Shown here: positions 1 to 9,033 of the stretch, piece by piece
Layout: each line of letters begins with the position of its first letter
Position numbering within the stretch: the stretch's first letter is position 1
Assembly: GCF_900156155.1 (NCBI RefSeq)
Contig: NZ_FTMD01000002.1
Coordinates: 247,152 to 311,151 of the forward strand
Source: Aromatoleum tolulyticum
Lineage (GTDB): Bacteria > Pseudomonadota > Gammaproteobacteria > Burkholderiales > Rhodocyclaceae
Reading direction: 5' to 3'
Length of the DNA: 64,000 bases
Translations under genes and position numbers: made by a program
Notes under the pieces: model-generated
The model's database searches: none
What the model was told of the DNA's origin: nothing
What the model saw: only the letters and a program-made list of their open reading frames with translations

Positions 1-137
1 TTGAGCAGCGGCGCGGGCCGGTATTTCGGGTCGTTGAAGCCGGCGTGGAACATCTCCATCACCGACAGCATCGTGTCGAGGCCGATGAGGTCGGCCAGCG
101 CGAGCGGGCCGATCGGCTGGTTGCAGCCGAGCTTCAT
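1..137 (-). pseudogene. 3-hydroxyacyl-CoA dehydrogenase C-terminal remnant (runs off left edge)
   Basis: The leftward frame from an ATG at 137 encodes about 45 residues that match the C-terminal domain of 3-hydroxybutyryl-CoA/3-hydroxyacyl-CoA dehydrogenases: a [17 protein letters not shown] stretch followed by [10 protein letters not shown]. In a full protein this stretch lies roughly 200 residues in. The NAD-binding domain that should precede it is missing, because the bases upstream are the end of the thiolase gene. The ATG overlaps the thiolase stop as ATGA. This looks like a deletion remnant. A short translated leftover domain is also possible. The left end lies outside the window. Confidence 0.7.
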
Positions 138-1327
138 GCCGGGATGCGTTCGTAGATGGCGGCGATGCCCTGCCCGCCGCCGATGCACATCGTCACCAGC
201 GCATAGCGGCCGCCGGTGCGGTGCAATTCGTGAATGGCCTTGACGGTGATGATTGCCCCGGTGGCCCCCACCGGATGGCCGAGCGAGATGCCCGAACCGT
301 TCGGATTCACCTTGGCCGGATCGAGGCCCAGCTCCCGCGTCACCGCGCAGGCTTGAGCGGCGAAGGCCTCGTTGGCCTCGATCACGTCGATGTCTTCCGC
401 GCGGATGCCGGTGCGCTCGAGCACCATGCGCGTCGCCGGAACCGGCCCGATGCCCATGTACAGCGGCTCCACGCCGGCATGCGCATAGCCCACCAGCCGG
501 GCCAGCGGCTTCAGGCCCAGCGCTGCGGCACGGCCCGCTTCCGCGAGCACCACCGCGGCCGCGCCGTCGTTGAGGCCGGACGCGTTGCCCGCCGTGACCG
601 TGCCGCCGTCCTTCTTGAATGCCGGTTTCATCGACGCCAGCGCTTCCATCGTCATGCCGGTACGGACGTGCTCGTCGGTGTCGAACAGCGCGGTGCCGCC
701 CTTGGTCTTCACCTCGACCGGCACGATCTGATCGCGGAAGTAGCCGTTAGCGATCGCGTTAGCCGCGCGGCGCTGGCTTTCGAAGGCCAACTCGTCCTGC
801 ATCGCGCGCGAAATGCCGTAGCGCTCGGCGACGTTTTCCGCGGTGATGCCCATGTGCAGCTGCTTCCACGGGTCGTGCAGGATGCCGTTCATGTAGTCGA
901 CGAGACGCGCATCGAGCATGCGCGCACCCCAGCGCAGGTTCGGCACGGTGTAGGGTCCGCGGCTCATGGATTCGGCGCCGGCGCCGATCGCGATATCGCA
1001 GTCGCCCAGGCGGATGGCCTGCGCGGCGGACACGATCGCCTGCAGGCCCGATCCGCAAAGACGGTTCACGTTGAAGGCCGGCACGGTATCCGGAATGCCC
1101 GAATCGATCGCCGCGACGCGGCTCAGGTAGGCGTCGCGCGGCTCGGTCGGAATGACGTTGCCCATCACGACATGCCCAATCGCATCGGGCGCCACGCCCG
1201 AGCGCGTCAGCGCGGCCTTCACGGCGACGGTGGCGAGATCCCCGAGCGGAATGTCCTTCAGCGACCCGCCATAGGTTCCGATGGGCGTGCGCGCGGCTCC
1301 CACCACGACTACTTCACGTTGCGACAT
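134..1327 (-). CDS. Acetyl-CoA C-acyltransferase (thiolase)
   Basis: Thiolase of 397 residues, the normal family length. It would cleave 3-oxoacyl-CoA with CoA in the last step of a beta-oxidation round, in the cytoplasm. The nucleophilic Cys91 lies in the NRLCGSGLQ motif. The NEAFAAQ segment, the catalytic GHPVGATG histidine near 351 and the CIGGGQG cysteine near 381 are all present, so it should be active. It starts at an ATG with a weak AGG-type ribosome site. Its stop overlaps the dehydrogenase remnant, so a thiolase/dehydrogenase pair probably once existed here. A second, different thiolase lies at 24995. An inverted repeat about 90 bases upstream may be its operator. Confidence 0.93.
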   Translation of the reverse strand: MSQREVVVVGAARTPIGTYGGSLKDIPLGDLATVAVKAALTRSGVAPDAIGHVVMGNVIPTEPRDAYLSRVAAIDSGIPDTVPAFNVNRLCGSGLQAIVSAAQAIRLGDCDIAIGAGAESMSRGPYTVPNLRWGARMLDARLVDYMNGILHDPWKQLHMGITAENVAERYGISRAMQDELAFESQRRAANAIANGYFRDQIVPVEVKTKGGTALFDTDEHVRTGMTMEALASMKPAFKKDGGTVTAGNASGLNDGAAAVVLAEAGRAAALGLKPLARLVGYAHAGVEPLYMGIGPVPATRMVLERTGIRAEDIDVIEANEAFAAQACAVTRELGLDPAKVNPNGSGISLGHPVGATGAIITVKAIHELHRTGGRYALVTMCIGGGQGIAAIYERIPA

Positions 1328-1416
1328 ATCTTCGCCTGCCTCGCGTATGCGTTATGACGATGTTGCCTCGCCGCCGGCCCGGCTACCTAGCCGGCACCAC
1401 GGCGACGGGGGCTAAC

Positions 1417-1439
1417 ACAAACAATACCGTTTTGTTTGT
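1417..1439. promoter_or_regulatory. Inverted repeat ACAAACAA-N7-TTGTTTGT (candidate operator)
   Basis: A perfect 8-base inverted repeat with a 7-base spacer sits in the AT-richest part of the 301-base gap 1328-1628, upstream of the leftward thiolase. Nothing else is visible in this gap. Its right arm contains GTTTTGTTT, also seen upstream of the NTF2-like gene at 13384. It differs from the CCGACC-N4-GGTCGG palindromes, so a different regulator, perhaps the TetR protein at 8261-9004, could bind it. That assignment is inference. Confidence 0.4.
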
Positions 1440-1628
1440 TTTACGCATGTTAAGCCAGTTTGGCTGTCCCAACAAGTCACCGCCGCCGGTCGAGTTCCGT
1501 CCCCGACCGCTCACTGGCGTCCGAAGCCGCGGAAAAGATGCCATTCGGCGGCACCGGGCCGCCCAACGGCAAAGCTTCGACGAGAACTGCCGGGCGACGA
1601 GGCGCACGCAGCGACCGGCAGAGACCGG

Positions 1629-2660
1629 TCAGGCGCCCAGCGTCGCCACGTCGTCGTCGAGGCGCACCACCGTCTTGCCGGTGGTCTCGCCCGACATCAG
1701 GCGGATGAAGGCGGCCGGCGTGTTCTCCAGACCGGTGGTGACGTTTTCGAGCGCCTTCAGCTGCCCCGACTTGATCCAGCCGGCGATACTCTCCTCGGCC
1801 TCGGCGAGAATCTCGGGGTGCTCGAAGGCGAGGAAGCCGCGCATCGTGATGCGATGCACCAGCACCTGCCACAGGTTGCGCAGCGGATAGGGATCGCCGG
1901 CATTGTTGTAGTTGGCGACCATGCCGCACACGACGATGCGCCCGAAATCGGCCATCAGCGGCAACATCGTGTCGAGGACCCGCCCGCCGACGTTGTCGAA
2001 GTAGATGTTCGCCCCGCCCGGGCAGGCCGCGCGTATCGCCCCGGCGAGGTCGTCGGTGGCACGGTAATTCACTGCGGCATCCATGCCGAGACCGGTGACG
2101 ATGTCCGCCTTGTCGACACTGCCGACGATGCCGACGACGCGGTTGCCGCGCAGTTTTGCAATCTGCCCGGCGACGCTGCCGACCGCCCCGGCCGCTGCGC
2201 TCACCACCACGGTTTCGCCGGAACGCATCTCGCCGATCTTCTGCAGGCCGATGTAGGCCGTGATGCCCGACCAGCCCAGCGCGCCCATGTAGGCGGAGAG
2301 CGGGATCTGCGGGTCGACGCGGAGGTTCTCCATCGCGATGTTCGACGGGTCGAGGATCGAATACCGCTCCCAGCCGACATAGCCGCGGCCGTAGTCGCCC
2401 TCGCGGAAGGCGGGATTGCGCGACTTCACGACGCGGCCCAGCACCATCGTCGGAATCAGGCCGCCGATCTCGACCGGCTTCATGTAACTCTCGCGGTCGT
2501 CGAGCATGCCGCGCGTGGCCGGATCGATGGCGAAAACCTTGTTCTCGATCAGCACCTCCCCGTCGGCCAGTTCCCTCACCGGCTCCTCGACGAGCCGGAA
2601 GTTTTCCGGCATCGGCACCCCGGTCGGACGCGAATTCAGCACCACCCTGCGGTTCAACAT
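1629..2660 (-). CDS. NADP-dependent MDR oxidoreductase (prostaglandin/leukotriene reductase-like)
   Basis: A zinc-free medium-chain reductase of 343 residues. Enzymes of this group (CurA/PTGR type) reduce the double bond of alpha,beta-unsaturated ketones or aldehydes with NADPH. The Rossmann motif AAAGAVGSVAGQIAK lies at 155-169 and the NVGG motif of the family follows. The zinc-binding cysteine cluster of alcohol dehydrogenases is absent. The ATG at 2660 is chosen because GGAGA stands just upstream and MLNRRVVLNSRP is the usual N-terminus; an in-frame upstream extension lacks a ribosome site. It is transcribed alone from a promoter carrying a CCGACC-type operator. A related enzyme lies at 33739. 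Confidence 0.9.
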   Translation of the reverse strand: MLNRRVVLNSRPTGVPMPENFRLVEEPVRELADGEVLIENKVFAIDPATRGMLDDRESYMKPVEIGGLIPTMVLGRVVKSRNPAFREGDYGRGYVGWERYSILDPSNIAMENLRVDPQIPLSAYMGALGWSGITAYIGLQKIGEMRSGETVVVSAAAGAVGSVAGQIAKLRGNRVVGIVGSVDKADIVTGLGMDAAVNYRATDDLAGAIRAACPGGANIYFDNVGGRVLDTMLPLMADFGRIVVCGMVANYNNAGDPYPLRNLWQVLVHRITMRGFLAFEHPEILAEAEESIAGWIKSGQLKALENVTTGLENTPAAFIRLMSGETTGKTVVRLDDDVATLGA

Positions 2661-2773
2661 GTCATTTCTCCGTCGCTGTCCGGTCGCGGCGACCGGCGCC
2701 TCATCAAAGTTCTGTCCGGTGCGGGGGTGACGGCCACACAACTGCCTGCGGCGCCGAAAACCCCTGCCGACGG

Positions 2774-2801
2774 ATTATATCCAATCCGACCGGTCGGTCG
2801 T
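2774..2801 (-). promoter_or_regulatory. Promoter -10 with regulon palindrome (site 1)
   Basis: The palindrome CCGACC (2786-2791)-GGTC-GGTCGT (2796-2801) lies directly upstream of a perfect leftward TATAAT (2779-2774). No good -35 is visible, which suits an activated or weak promoter. It would serve the MDR reductase that starts at 2660. It is the leftmost member of the palindrome family found across the window. Confidence 0.65.
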
Positions 2802-2869
2802 GTATTTTTGCAGGCGCGGACGCGCTCGCCACCAACCGGCCCCTCACGATCCGGATCCTGGCGCGGGCA

Positions 2870-3895
2870 TCAGCCCTCCAACGGCGCCACCATTACCTTG
2901 CACTGCGTCCGGTCGCTGCGCAGCTGCTCGAAAACCTGCGGCAATTGTCCGAGCGGGACCGTCGCGGTGACCATCAGCCGCGCTTCCGGCGCGCCCGCGG
3001 CGAGGACTTCCGCGCACACGGCGAAATCCCTCGCGCTGTAGCCGAGCGGGAAGAGCAGGCGCGCCTCCCGGACGTTAGCGGCCGCCGGGACGAACGTGTC
3101 GGCGCTCATGCAGAACCCGGCCGAAACCACCGTTCCGCGCGGGCGCACGTGTGCAATGGCCTGCGCGACCAGTCCCGGCTTGCCGACGCACTCGAACACG
3201 AGCTCCGGAGCTTCGGGGTCCGCGGCGCCTCCCATGGCAAACGCGGCCGGATCGCGCTCGCAATCACCGGGCGCGATGCAAACTGATGCGCCCATGCGCA
3301 ACGCGAGCGCCGCACGCGCAGGAGCCCCCTCGACGACCGTGATGTGGCCCGCTCCCAGCCGGCGGGCCCAGAACACGACGCCGAGACCGATCGGTCCGGC
3401 GCCCTGCACCAGCACCCGCGCACCCGGCCGCATGCCTGCCGCGGCGACCGCGTGCAAGGCTACCGCCAGCGGCTCGAGGAGTGCGCCGTCGGCGAGCGAC
3501 AGCGCCTCGGGAAGCGCGAAGCAACTACTCTCCGCGACCACCGCGTAGTCGGCAAAGCCGCCGTAGCACGGCTGCACGGCCGCGCACCATGCCGGCTCGC
3601 CGGCGAGACAGCTGGCACACTGCCCGCAGCCCCGCAACGGCAGCACGAACACCCGGTCGCCGCACCGGAAACGCTCGACACCAGCGCCGAGCCCGGCCAC
3701 GATGCCGGCGAATTCATGACCGAGCACCGTGCCCGGCGGCACTTTCGGATCCCGCACATCGGTCAGGTGCAGATCGGTGCCGCAAATGCCGCTGCGGCCG
3801 ACCTGCACCACGAGCTCGCCAGGCCCGGGAACGGGGTCCGGCACGGTCTCGATGCAGAGCGGCCGCCCCGCCTCACGGAATACTGCTGCGCGCAT
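2870..3895 (-). CDS. Zinc-dependent alcohol dehydrogenase (MDR family)
   Basis: Medium-chain alcohol/polyol dehydrogenase of 341 residues that would oxidise a secondary alcohol with NAD(P). Catalytic zinc ligands appear as Cys38 (GICGTDLH) and His60-Glu61 (GHEFAG). The structural zinc cluster is complete at Cys90, 93, 96 and 104. The nucleotide-binding motif QGAGPIGLG follows. The start at 3895 is preceded by a GGGGAG-like site. A long open frame continues upstream into the next gene, but that is only the shadow of the SDR at 3940-4734, not a fusion. The gene is last in a leftward run with two SDRs and a flavoprotein, which suggests successive oxidation of a ring alcohol. Confidence 0.9.
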   Translation of the reverse strand: MRAAVFREAGRPLCIETVPDPVPGPGELVVQVGRSGICGTDLHLTDVRDPKVPPGTVLGHEFAGIVAGLGAGVERFRCGDRVFVLPLRGCGQCASCLAGEPAWCAAVQPCYGGFADYAVVAESSCFALPEALSLADGALLEPLAVALHAVAAAGMRPGARVLVQGAGPIGLGVVFWARRLGAGHITVVEGAPARAALALRMGASVCIAPGDCERDPAAFAMGGAADPEAPELVFECVGKPGLVAQAIAHVRPRGTVVSAGFCMSADTFVPAAANVREARLLFPLGYSARDFAVCAEVLAAGAPEARLMVTATVPLGQLPQVFEQLRSDRTQCKVMVAPLEG

Positions 3896-3939
3896 CTCCC
3901 CTCCCCGCCGGCCGCATGCCGGCCTGCGCAAACGCCTGG

Positions 3940-4734
3940 TCAGCGCGACGCGCCGGTCCCGTCCGCGAGCACTGCGGCGATCTCGCTCATGCGCGGATTG
4001 CGCCGCAAGGTCAGCCCGCCATTGACTTGCAGGTTCTGGCCGGTCACGAAGCATTCGTCCGATGCCAGCCACAATGCCGCGTCGGCGACGTCGTCGGCGG
4101 TGCCGACGCGGCCGAGCGGATATTCGCGCCGGAACAGTTCGACCAGCGCCGGACTGGCGAAAGCCGACGCTGCCATCGGCGTGTCGGTGATCCCGGGCGA
4201 GATGGAGTTGGCACGAATGCCCCGTTCGCCGAACTCGTTGGCGACGCAGCGGATGACGTGGTCGATGCCGGCCTTGGTGCCCATGTAGGCGGCATGATTG
4301 TCGAGCATGATGGTCGCCGTCGCCGACGAGATCTGGATGATCGACCCGCCCTGCGTCATCGCCCGCACGACCGCCTGCATGAACTGGAACGGTCCGGTGA
4401 ACTGCACCGCGTTCATGTAGTCGAGGTCCTCGTGCGTGGTATCGAGAAACGGTTTGAGCAGCCCGTAACCGGTGGCGTTGATGGCAACGTCGAGCCGCCC
4501 GAAACGCTTGACGGTGGCATCGATCAGCGCCGTGATGTCCGCCTCGCGCGTGATGTCGCACAATGCATACGCACCACCGACCTCTTCGGCAAGCTGTTGC
4601 AGGGGCGCGGCGTGACGGCCGGCCACCATCACCTTCGCCCCTTCGCGCGCAAAGCGGCGCGCGATCACCTGCCCCATGTTGTCGGCCCCCGCGGCCCCCA
4701 CCACCACCACCACCTTCCCCGCAACGCTGCCCAT
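3940..4734 (-). CDS. Short-chain dehydrogenase/reductase with altered cofactor loop
   Basis: SDR of 264 residues. The catalytic Tyr150 and Lys154 (YMGTK) and Ser136/137 are present, so oxidoreductase activity is likely. The usual TGxxxGIG cofactor loop is replaced by VGAAGADNMG, a variant also known in some SDRs. It ends with a C-terminal tail (SEIAAVLADG) beyond the normal core. The gene stands 46 bases downstream of the SDR at 4780 and 44 bases upstream of the alcohol dehydrogenase. The substrate cannot be deduced. Confidence 0.88.
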   Translation of the reverse strand: MGSVAGKVVVVVGAAGADNMGQVIARRFAREGAKVMVAGRHAAPLQQLAEEVGGAYALCDITREADITALIDATVKRFGRLDVAINATGYGLLKPFLDTTHEDLDYMNAVQFTGPFQFMQAVVRAMTQGGSIIQISSATATIMLDNHAAYMGTKAGIDHVIRCVANEFGERGIRANSISPGITDTPMAASAFASPALVELFRREYPLGRVGTADDVADAALWLASDECFVTGQNLQVNGGLTLRRNPRMSEIAAVLADGTGASR

Positions 4735-4779
4735 GCCTTCCGCTCCTCAATAAAAATACACCGCCGCGCGCCACTGTCG

Positions 4780-5517
4780 CTACAGCGTGGTCCAGCCCCC
4801 GTCGATATCCATCACCATGCCCGTCGCATAGTCGCAATCCGCGAGGAACATCGCCGCGTCGGCCATGCTGCCGGCGCTGCCGGCCCGTTTCAGCGGGATG
4901 CGCGAATCGATGAAGCCGCGCCGCACGATGTCGTCGGGCGCCTGGCCGGCCACCGCGCGTTCGCGCTCCTCCGGCGTCAGGATCAGCCCCGGCGACAGCA
5001 CATTCACGCGGACTTCGCGTGGCGCGAGCTCCAGCGCGAGCTGGCGCCCGAGCGAATTGACCGCGCCGCACAGCGCCGAACCGCCGGCGTAGTTCGGGAT
5101 CGCCGCCTTCGCCGCGATACCCGAGCACAGCATGATCGAACCGCCGGCGGGCATCTTCGGCACGGCGTAGTGGCACGCGTACATCTGGCCGAAGAAGCGC
5201 CCGGCGAACAGCTCCACCCAATGTTGCGGCGGCAGCTCGTCGATGGCACCGAACACCCAGCCGCCGGCGCAGGTCACGAGCAGGTCGACGCGTGCCAGCG
5301 GTTCGAACAGCGCCCTGACCTGCGCCTCGTCGGCGACATCCACGACCACGCCGGTCGCGCCGTGCCCGATCACCTCGACCGCTTTCGCGAGCCGCGCCGC
5401 ATCGCGCGCGGCGACTACCACCCGCGCGCCCTCCGCGGCGAAGCGGCGGCCGATTTCCAGGCCGATGTTGGAACTGCCACCCGTAATCACGGCGGTCTTG
5501 CCGTCGAGCTTGCCCAT
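4780..5517 (-). CDS. SDR-fold protein lacking the catalytic lysine
   Basis: SDR-fold protein of 245 residues. It has a normal TGGSSNIG cofactor loop (12-19) and a CAGG motif. The active-site YxxxK reads Tyr143-AGG-Ser147, so the lysine that lowers the tyrosine pKa is gone. Ser132 is kept. It could be a non-oxidoreductase (a hydratase, a lyase or a structural partner of the neighbouring SDR) or use another base. The C-terminal GGWTTL end is typical of SDRs, so the protein is full length. It sits between the flavoprotein (58 bases upstream) and the SDR at 3940. Confidence 0.85.
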   Translation of the reverse strand: MGKLDGKTAVITGGSSNIGLEIGRRFAAEGARVVVAARDAARLAKAVEVIGHGATGVVVDVADEAQVRALFEPLARVDLLVTCAGGWVFGAIDELPPQHWVELFAGRFFGQMYACHYAVPKMPAGGSIMLCSGIAAKAAIPNYAGGSALCGAVNSLGRQLALELAPREVRVNVLSPGLILTPEERERAVAGQAPDDIVRRGFIDSRIPLKRAGSAGSMADAAMFLADCDYATGMVMDIDGGWTTL

Positions 5518-5574
5518 GCCCTGTTCCCCTCCAGTCCCGCTTGGCGTGCGCGGGCGACCGCGCTGCGCCGACCT

Positions 5575-6984
5575 TTACTGCGCCGCGGCACGCGCAGCGT
5601 TCTGCCCCGCGAGCCGCCCCAGGATGACTGCGTTGGCGATGCTCAGGCCGCCGCCCGCGTAGCGCTTGCCCTGCACCGCGCCGACCACTTCACCGGCTGC
5701 GAACAGACCGGGGATCCGGCGCTGGTGCTTGTCGAGCACGCGGCACTGGCTGTCGATCTCGGGGCCGCAGCTGGTCCAGCCGATCACCGATGCGCGCACC
5801 TCGATCGCGTAGAACGGCGCCTTGCGGACGGCGAAGCGCCGCTCGGCCTGCTTGAGGAATTCGCCGTCGATGCCGCGGTCGCAATCGGCGTTGTAGTTCT
5901 CGACCGTCACGCCGAGGCTGATCGGGTCGACGCCGAGCTTGCGCGCGAGCGCGTCGATCGAGTCGGCGACGAACACCTCACCCTTCTCGATCCGGTTGCG
6001 GATCGTCTGGTGGTCCCAGGTCGTCGCCGCGAGTTCGGAGTGGTAGGGATCCGAATACGCGGTGTCGACGCTGGCGGTCGCGAGCGTCGGCTCGTCGAAG
6101 ATCGCGAACGCCCGCCGGTCGGTCTGGCTGTTGATGATGTAGCCCGAGACACTGTAGGTCACCGTCTCGTCCATGAAGCGGCGCCCTTCGCGATTGACGA
6201 GGACGATCCACGGCGGCAGGAAGGGCTCCACGACGCGCCCGGCGGCGCCCGACGCGGGCAGCGGCAGGCCGGTATCGAAACCGACGATGTTCGCGCCGAC
6301 CTCCTCGCCCATCCGCAACCCGTCGCCGAGGATGAAGGGCGCGTGCCAATGCACCGCGTAGACGCGGTCGCCGTGGTAGGCCATGCTTGGCCAGTAGCGT
6401 TCGAGCATCTCGCGGCTGTTGCCGAAGCCGCCGGTGGTGACGACGACCGCGCCCGCGCGCAGCTCGGCACCGGCGGCGCGCACGCCGACAACGCGGCCGT
6501 CCTCGACGATCAGGGACTCGACGCGCGTCGCGACCGCGGTCTCGATGCCGCGGGCCTCGAAGGCGCGCACGATCGTCTCGCCTACGCTGCCCGCCCCGCC
6601 GCGGCTCGGATGGCCGCGCGGCACCGAATCGACGCCCGAGCACATCAGCCACTCGGGCGGGAACTCGGCGCCGTGCCCGATCAGCCAGTCGATCGCCTCG
6701 GGGCCGTGATCGCACAGCAGCCGCAGGATCGCCGGGCTGAACTCCCACTGGTTGAGGTTCATCACGTACTCGTACATCGCATCGGCCGTGTCCTGGATGC
6801 CACGGGCCTTCTGCACGCTCGTGCCGGCCGCATAGAACACCCCGCCCGACTGCAGCGTCGCGCCGCCGACGTGCTTGTCGGCTTCGAGCACCATCACCGA
6901 CGCACCGGCCCCCTGTGCCTCGATCGCCGCGCACAGGCCCGCGCCGCCGCCTCCGACCACGATGACATCGAAATCACGTTCCAT
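5575..6984 (-). CDS. FAD-dependent dehydrogenase, 3-ketosteroid-delta1-dehydrogenase/fumarate-reductase family
   Basis: Flavoprotein of 469 residues with the FAD-binding VVGGGGAGLCAAIEA motif at the N-terminus and the C-terminal YAGGGLSIANAVILGRLAG segment that closes the FAD site. Proteins of this family insert or remove a double bond next to a carbonyl; relatives include KstD and urocanate/fumarate reductases. No signal peptide is visible, so it should act in the cytoplasm. It is co-directional with two SDRs and an alcohol dehydrogenase downstream and the CrtC-like gene upstream. A ring desaturation or ene-reduction step is plausible; the substrate is unknown. A relative lies at 51505. Confidence 0.88.
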   Translation of the reverse strand: MERDFDVIVVGGGGAGLCAAIEAQGAGASVMVLEADKHVGGATLQSGGVFYAAGTSVQKARGIQDTADAMYEYVMNLNQWEFSPAILRLLCDHGPEAIDWLIGHGAEFPPEWLMCSGVDSVPRGHPSRGGAGSVGETIVRAFEARGIETAVATRVESLIVEDGRVVGVRAAGAELRAGAVVVTTGGFGNSREMLERYWPSMAYHGDRVYAVHWHAPFILGDGLRMGEEVGANIVGFDTGLPLPASGAAGRVVEPFLPPWIVLVNREGRRFMDETVTYSVSGYIINSQTDRRAFAIFDEPTLATASVDTAYSDPYHSELAATTWDHQTIRNRIEKGEVFVADSIDALARKLGVDPISLGVTVENYNADCDRGIDGEFLKQAERRFAVRKAPFYAIEVRASVIGWTSCGPEIDSQCRVLDKHQRRIPGLFAAGEVVGAVQGKRYAGGGLSIANAVILGRLAGQNAARAAAQ

Positions 6985-7094
6985 CCCGCTCTCCCCGATC
7001 GCTGTTCAGTCCGTCGTTCCCCGTTCGCAGCCCGCGCCTCCCGCGGCCCGACTTCGGCCCGCTGCGGGCGACACCGGTGCCACGCCGGTTCGCC

Positions 7095-8105
7095 TCAGTA
7101 GCGCCAGCGCGGCTGCGGATGCAGGATCGAGTACTCGGCGCAGCCGTAGCCGCGCTCGCCGGTCTCGACGATCTCGAAGTCGAAGAACGACTCGTAACAG
7201 TCGAGCGTGCATTCGGCGTCGTTCTCGCCGCGCATCAGGCCGTTCATCGTGTGCGCATGCTTGCGCCCGGTGCGCACGTGGATGACGTCGCCGCCGGGCA
7301 AGGTCAGCTCGTAGAGGAAGCTCATCGCGGTGCGGCGGTCGTCCTCGGTGCGGATGATGCAGCTCGCCCCTTCGATCGGACGGCTGCCGCTCGCGTCGGA
7401 CAGGAAGCCGCCGAAGCGCGGCGCGCCCTTGTGCGGCACGACGAAGTCGGGGTTCATCCAGCCGAAGGCGTTGAGGTGGAAGCGCTCGGTCTGGATCGAC
7501 GGCCAGAAGTGGAACAGGCTGTCCTGGTAGGACAGCGGCGGCAGCTCCCACGGCGTCTCGCCGCCGAAGCGGTTGGTCCACGAGTGGTCGCGGTGCGCCC
7601 AGGAGTTGATCTGGCGGCGGCCGCGGCGCGGGCCGGCGCGTACCTCGAACTCGCCGGTGCACAACAGTCCCTGCTCGTAGTGGCCGCCGTAGTTGTAGGT
7701 GTCCGCGCTCGTCAGCGGATTGCCGCCGTGGCAGTCCTTGTAGTCGAAGACCGGGAAGCGCCCGGTGTAGAGCAGGTCGAAGCCGTACTTCGGGCCATCG
7801 AACTGGATGCGAATCTGCTCCAGGGGTTTGACGACCTGATAGCTCATGTGCCCGCCGACGAGCTTGTCGAACTTGCGCGGCGCGTCGGCCGCGAACGGCA
7901 CCTTGTTCGCCCACGGCTGCGCGACGCCGTCAATGACCATCATCGTGCTGAAGCGGCCATAGCCCTTGTTGCTCACGTGGAGGTGGTTGACGCCGAAGAT
8001 GTCGGCCTCACGGTCGCAGATCGAGAACCAGAAGTTGTCGCTGAACAGGGCGTCGCTGCCCGCGGGGGCGAAGTGCAGGTACTCGTCGTCGGCATTTACG
8101 GTCAT
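7095..8105 (-). CDS. CrtC/AttH-like lipocalin-fold protein (DUF7064/DUF7065 type)
   Basis: Protein of 336 residues without signal peptide. The pattern of aromatic-rich strands, with HxW motifs such as INSWAHRDHSW and the SxLYELTLPGG segment, resembles the double-lipocalin proteins related to carotenoid hydratase CrtC and AttH. In other bacteria such genes lie in terpenoid and steroid catabolic clusters; their chemistry is mostly unproven. Hydration or binding of a hydrophobic intermediate is a reasonable guess. It begins about 155 bases downstream of the TetR gene and 110 bases before the flavoprotein. Confidence 0.65.
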   Translation of the reverse strand: MTVNADDEYLHFAPAGSDALFSDNFWFSICDREADIFGVNHLHVSNKGYGRFSTMMVIDGVAQPWANKVPFAADAPRKFDKLVGGHMSYQVVKPLEQIRIQFDGPKYGFDLLYTGRFPVFDYKDCHGGNPLTSADTYNYGGHYEQGLLCTGEFEVRAGPRRGRRQINSWAHRDHSWTNRFGGETPWELPPLSYQDSLFHFWPSIQTERFHLNAFGWMNPDFVVPHKGAPRFGGFLSDASGSRPIEGASCIIRTEDDRRTAMSFLYELTLPGGDVIHVRTGRKHAHTMNGLMRGENDAECTLDCYESFFDFEIVETGERGYGCAEYSILHPQPRWRY

Positions 8106-8260
8106 GACAGGCTTTCCTAGTGGTCAATATTCGTGGTGCGAGGCACCGGCCCCGCACCGCATGGTTCCCGGGTTGCGCCGCCCGCGGCCAACCCGTTCCG
8201 TGATTACTGATTCATGATTCATCCGGGATCGCAATCGCGCGCCGCCCGGCACGCGCCGCG

Positions 8261-9004
8261 CTAGCGCACGCCGCCCCGTACCAGCTTCATGTACACCGCG
8301 ACGGCCGCATCGATCTGCCGCCGCGACACCCGCGTGCTGCGGTAATAGCGCCGATACAGCGCGGTGCGCGCCGCGATCAGCATGTGCGCCAGCGCCTCCA
8401 GTTCCGCCTCGCCGTAGTTGGCGATCTCGCCGGCCTCGACGCTGCGTCGCAACGACGCGATGTAGTGCGCCGTGGTCACCGCGACATACTTGCTGTAGGC
8501 GATCGGCGCGGCGACCTCGGCCTCGTTGAGCACGCGGAACAGCCACGGGTGTTTGCGCATGTGCTCGAAGAAGGCGCGGTAGCCACGTTCCTCGATCTCG
8601 TAGAAACCGCTCGCCCCCATCACCGCGGTGCCCATCGCCTTCAGCAGGTCCATGCCGACATGGGTGAGCAATTCGTCCATCAGGGCCTGACGCGACTCGA
8701 AGTAGTGGTAGAAGGTGCCCTGCGCGATGCCGGCCAGCTCGGTGATGCGGTTGACCGAGGTATCCCAGTATCCGTGCTCGCCGACCGCCGTCGCGGCCGC
8801 CTGGAAGATCGCCTCGCGCACGCTCGACGCCCGCTCGGCGCGCGTGGGCCGACGGCTGCGGCCCGCAGGACGCGTCTCCGCCACCGGAACCGCAACCGCG
8901 CCGGCCCCGCCACGCCCTGCGCGTCCGCGACCGGCAGGCGCCGCTGCGCCGTCCTCACCTGCTTCCCTGGCCTTAATTCCCACGTCGAACTCCTCCGCCG
9001 GCAT
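8261..9004 (-). CDS. TetR/AcrR family transcriptional regulator
   Basis: Regulator of 247 residues. Residues about 1-58 are a Gly/Ala/Arg-rich, probably disordered leader, an unusual extension for the family. The TetR helix-turn-helix is at about 82-104 (SVNRITELAGIAQGTFYHYF), followed by a helical ligand domain. The ATG at 9004 has GGGAGACGAGG upstream. It lies inside the leftward 2.9-13.9 kb gene run, where no CCGACC-N4-GGTCGG palindromes are seen between genes. It may therefore control this left part through other sites, such as the repeats near 1417, 13437 and 13982. Acyl-CoA or ring-ketone effectors are typical for such regulators. Confidence 0.9.
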   Translation of the reverse strand: MPAEEFDVGIKAREAGEDGAAAPAGRGRAGRGGAGAVAVPVAETRPAGRSRRPTRAERASSVREAIFQAAATAVGEHGYWDTSVNRITELAGIAQGTFYHYFESRQALMDELLTHVGMDLLKAMGTAVMGASGFYEIEERGYRAFFEHMRKHPWLFRVLNEAEVAAPIAYSKYVAVTTAHYIASLRRSVEAGEIANYGEAELEALAHMLIAARTALYRRYYRSTRVSRRQIDAAVAVYMKLVRGGVR

Positions 9005-9033
9005 CCTCGTCTCCCTTGCAATGTCCGCCGCCG

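Noticed and set aside
2870-5221. Apparent 783-residue fusion of an alcohol dehydrogenase with an upstream extension
   Set aside because: The upstream part is an alternate-frame reading of the SDR genes; the dehydrogenase has its own start at 3895.
3481-7101. Rightward open frame of 1206 codons across the SDR/flavoprotein region
   Set aside because: It is the opposite-strand shadow of four leftward genes with clear motifs; its translation is rich in Arg and His and shows no domains. High GC content produces such long frames.
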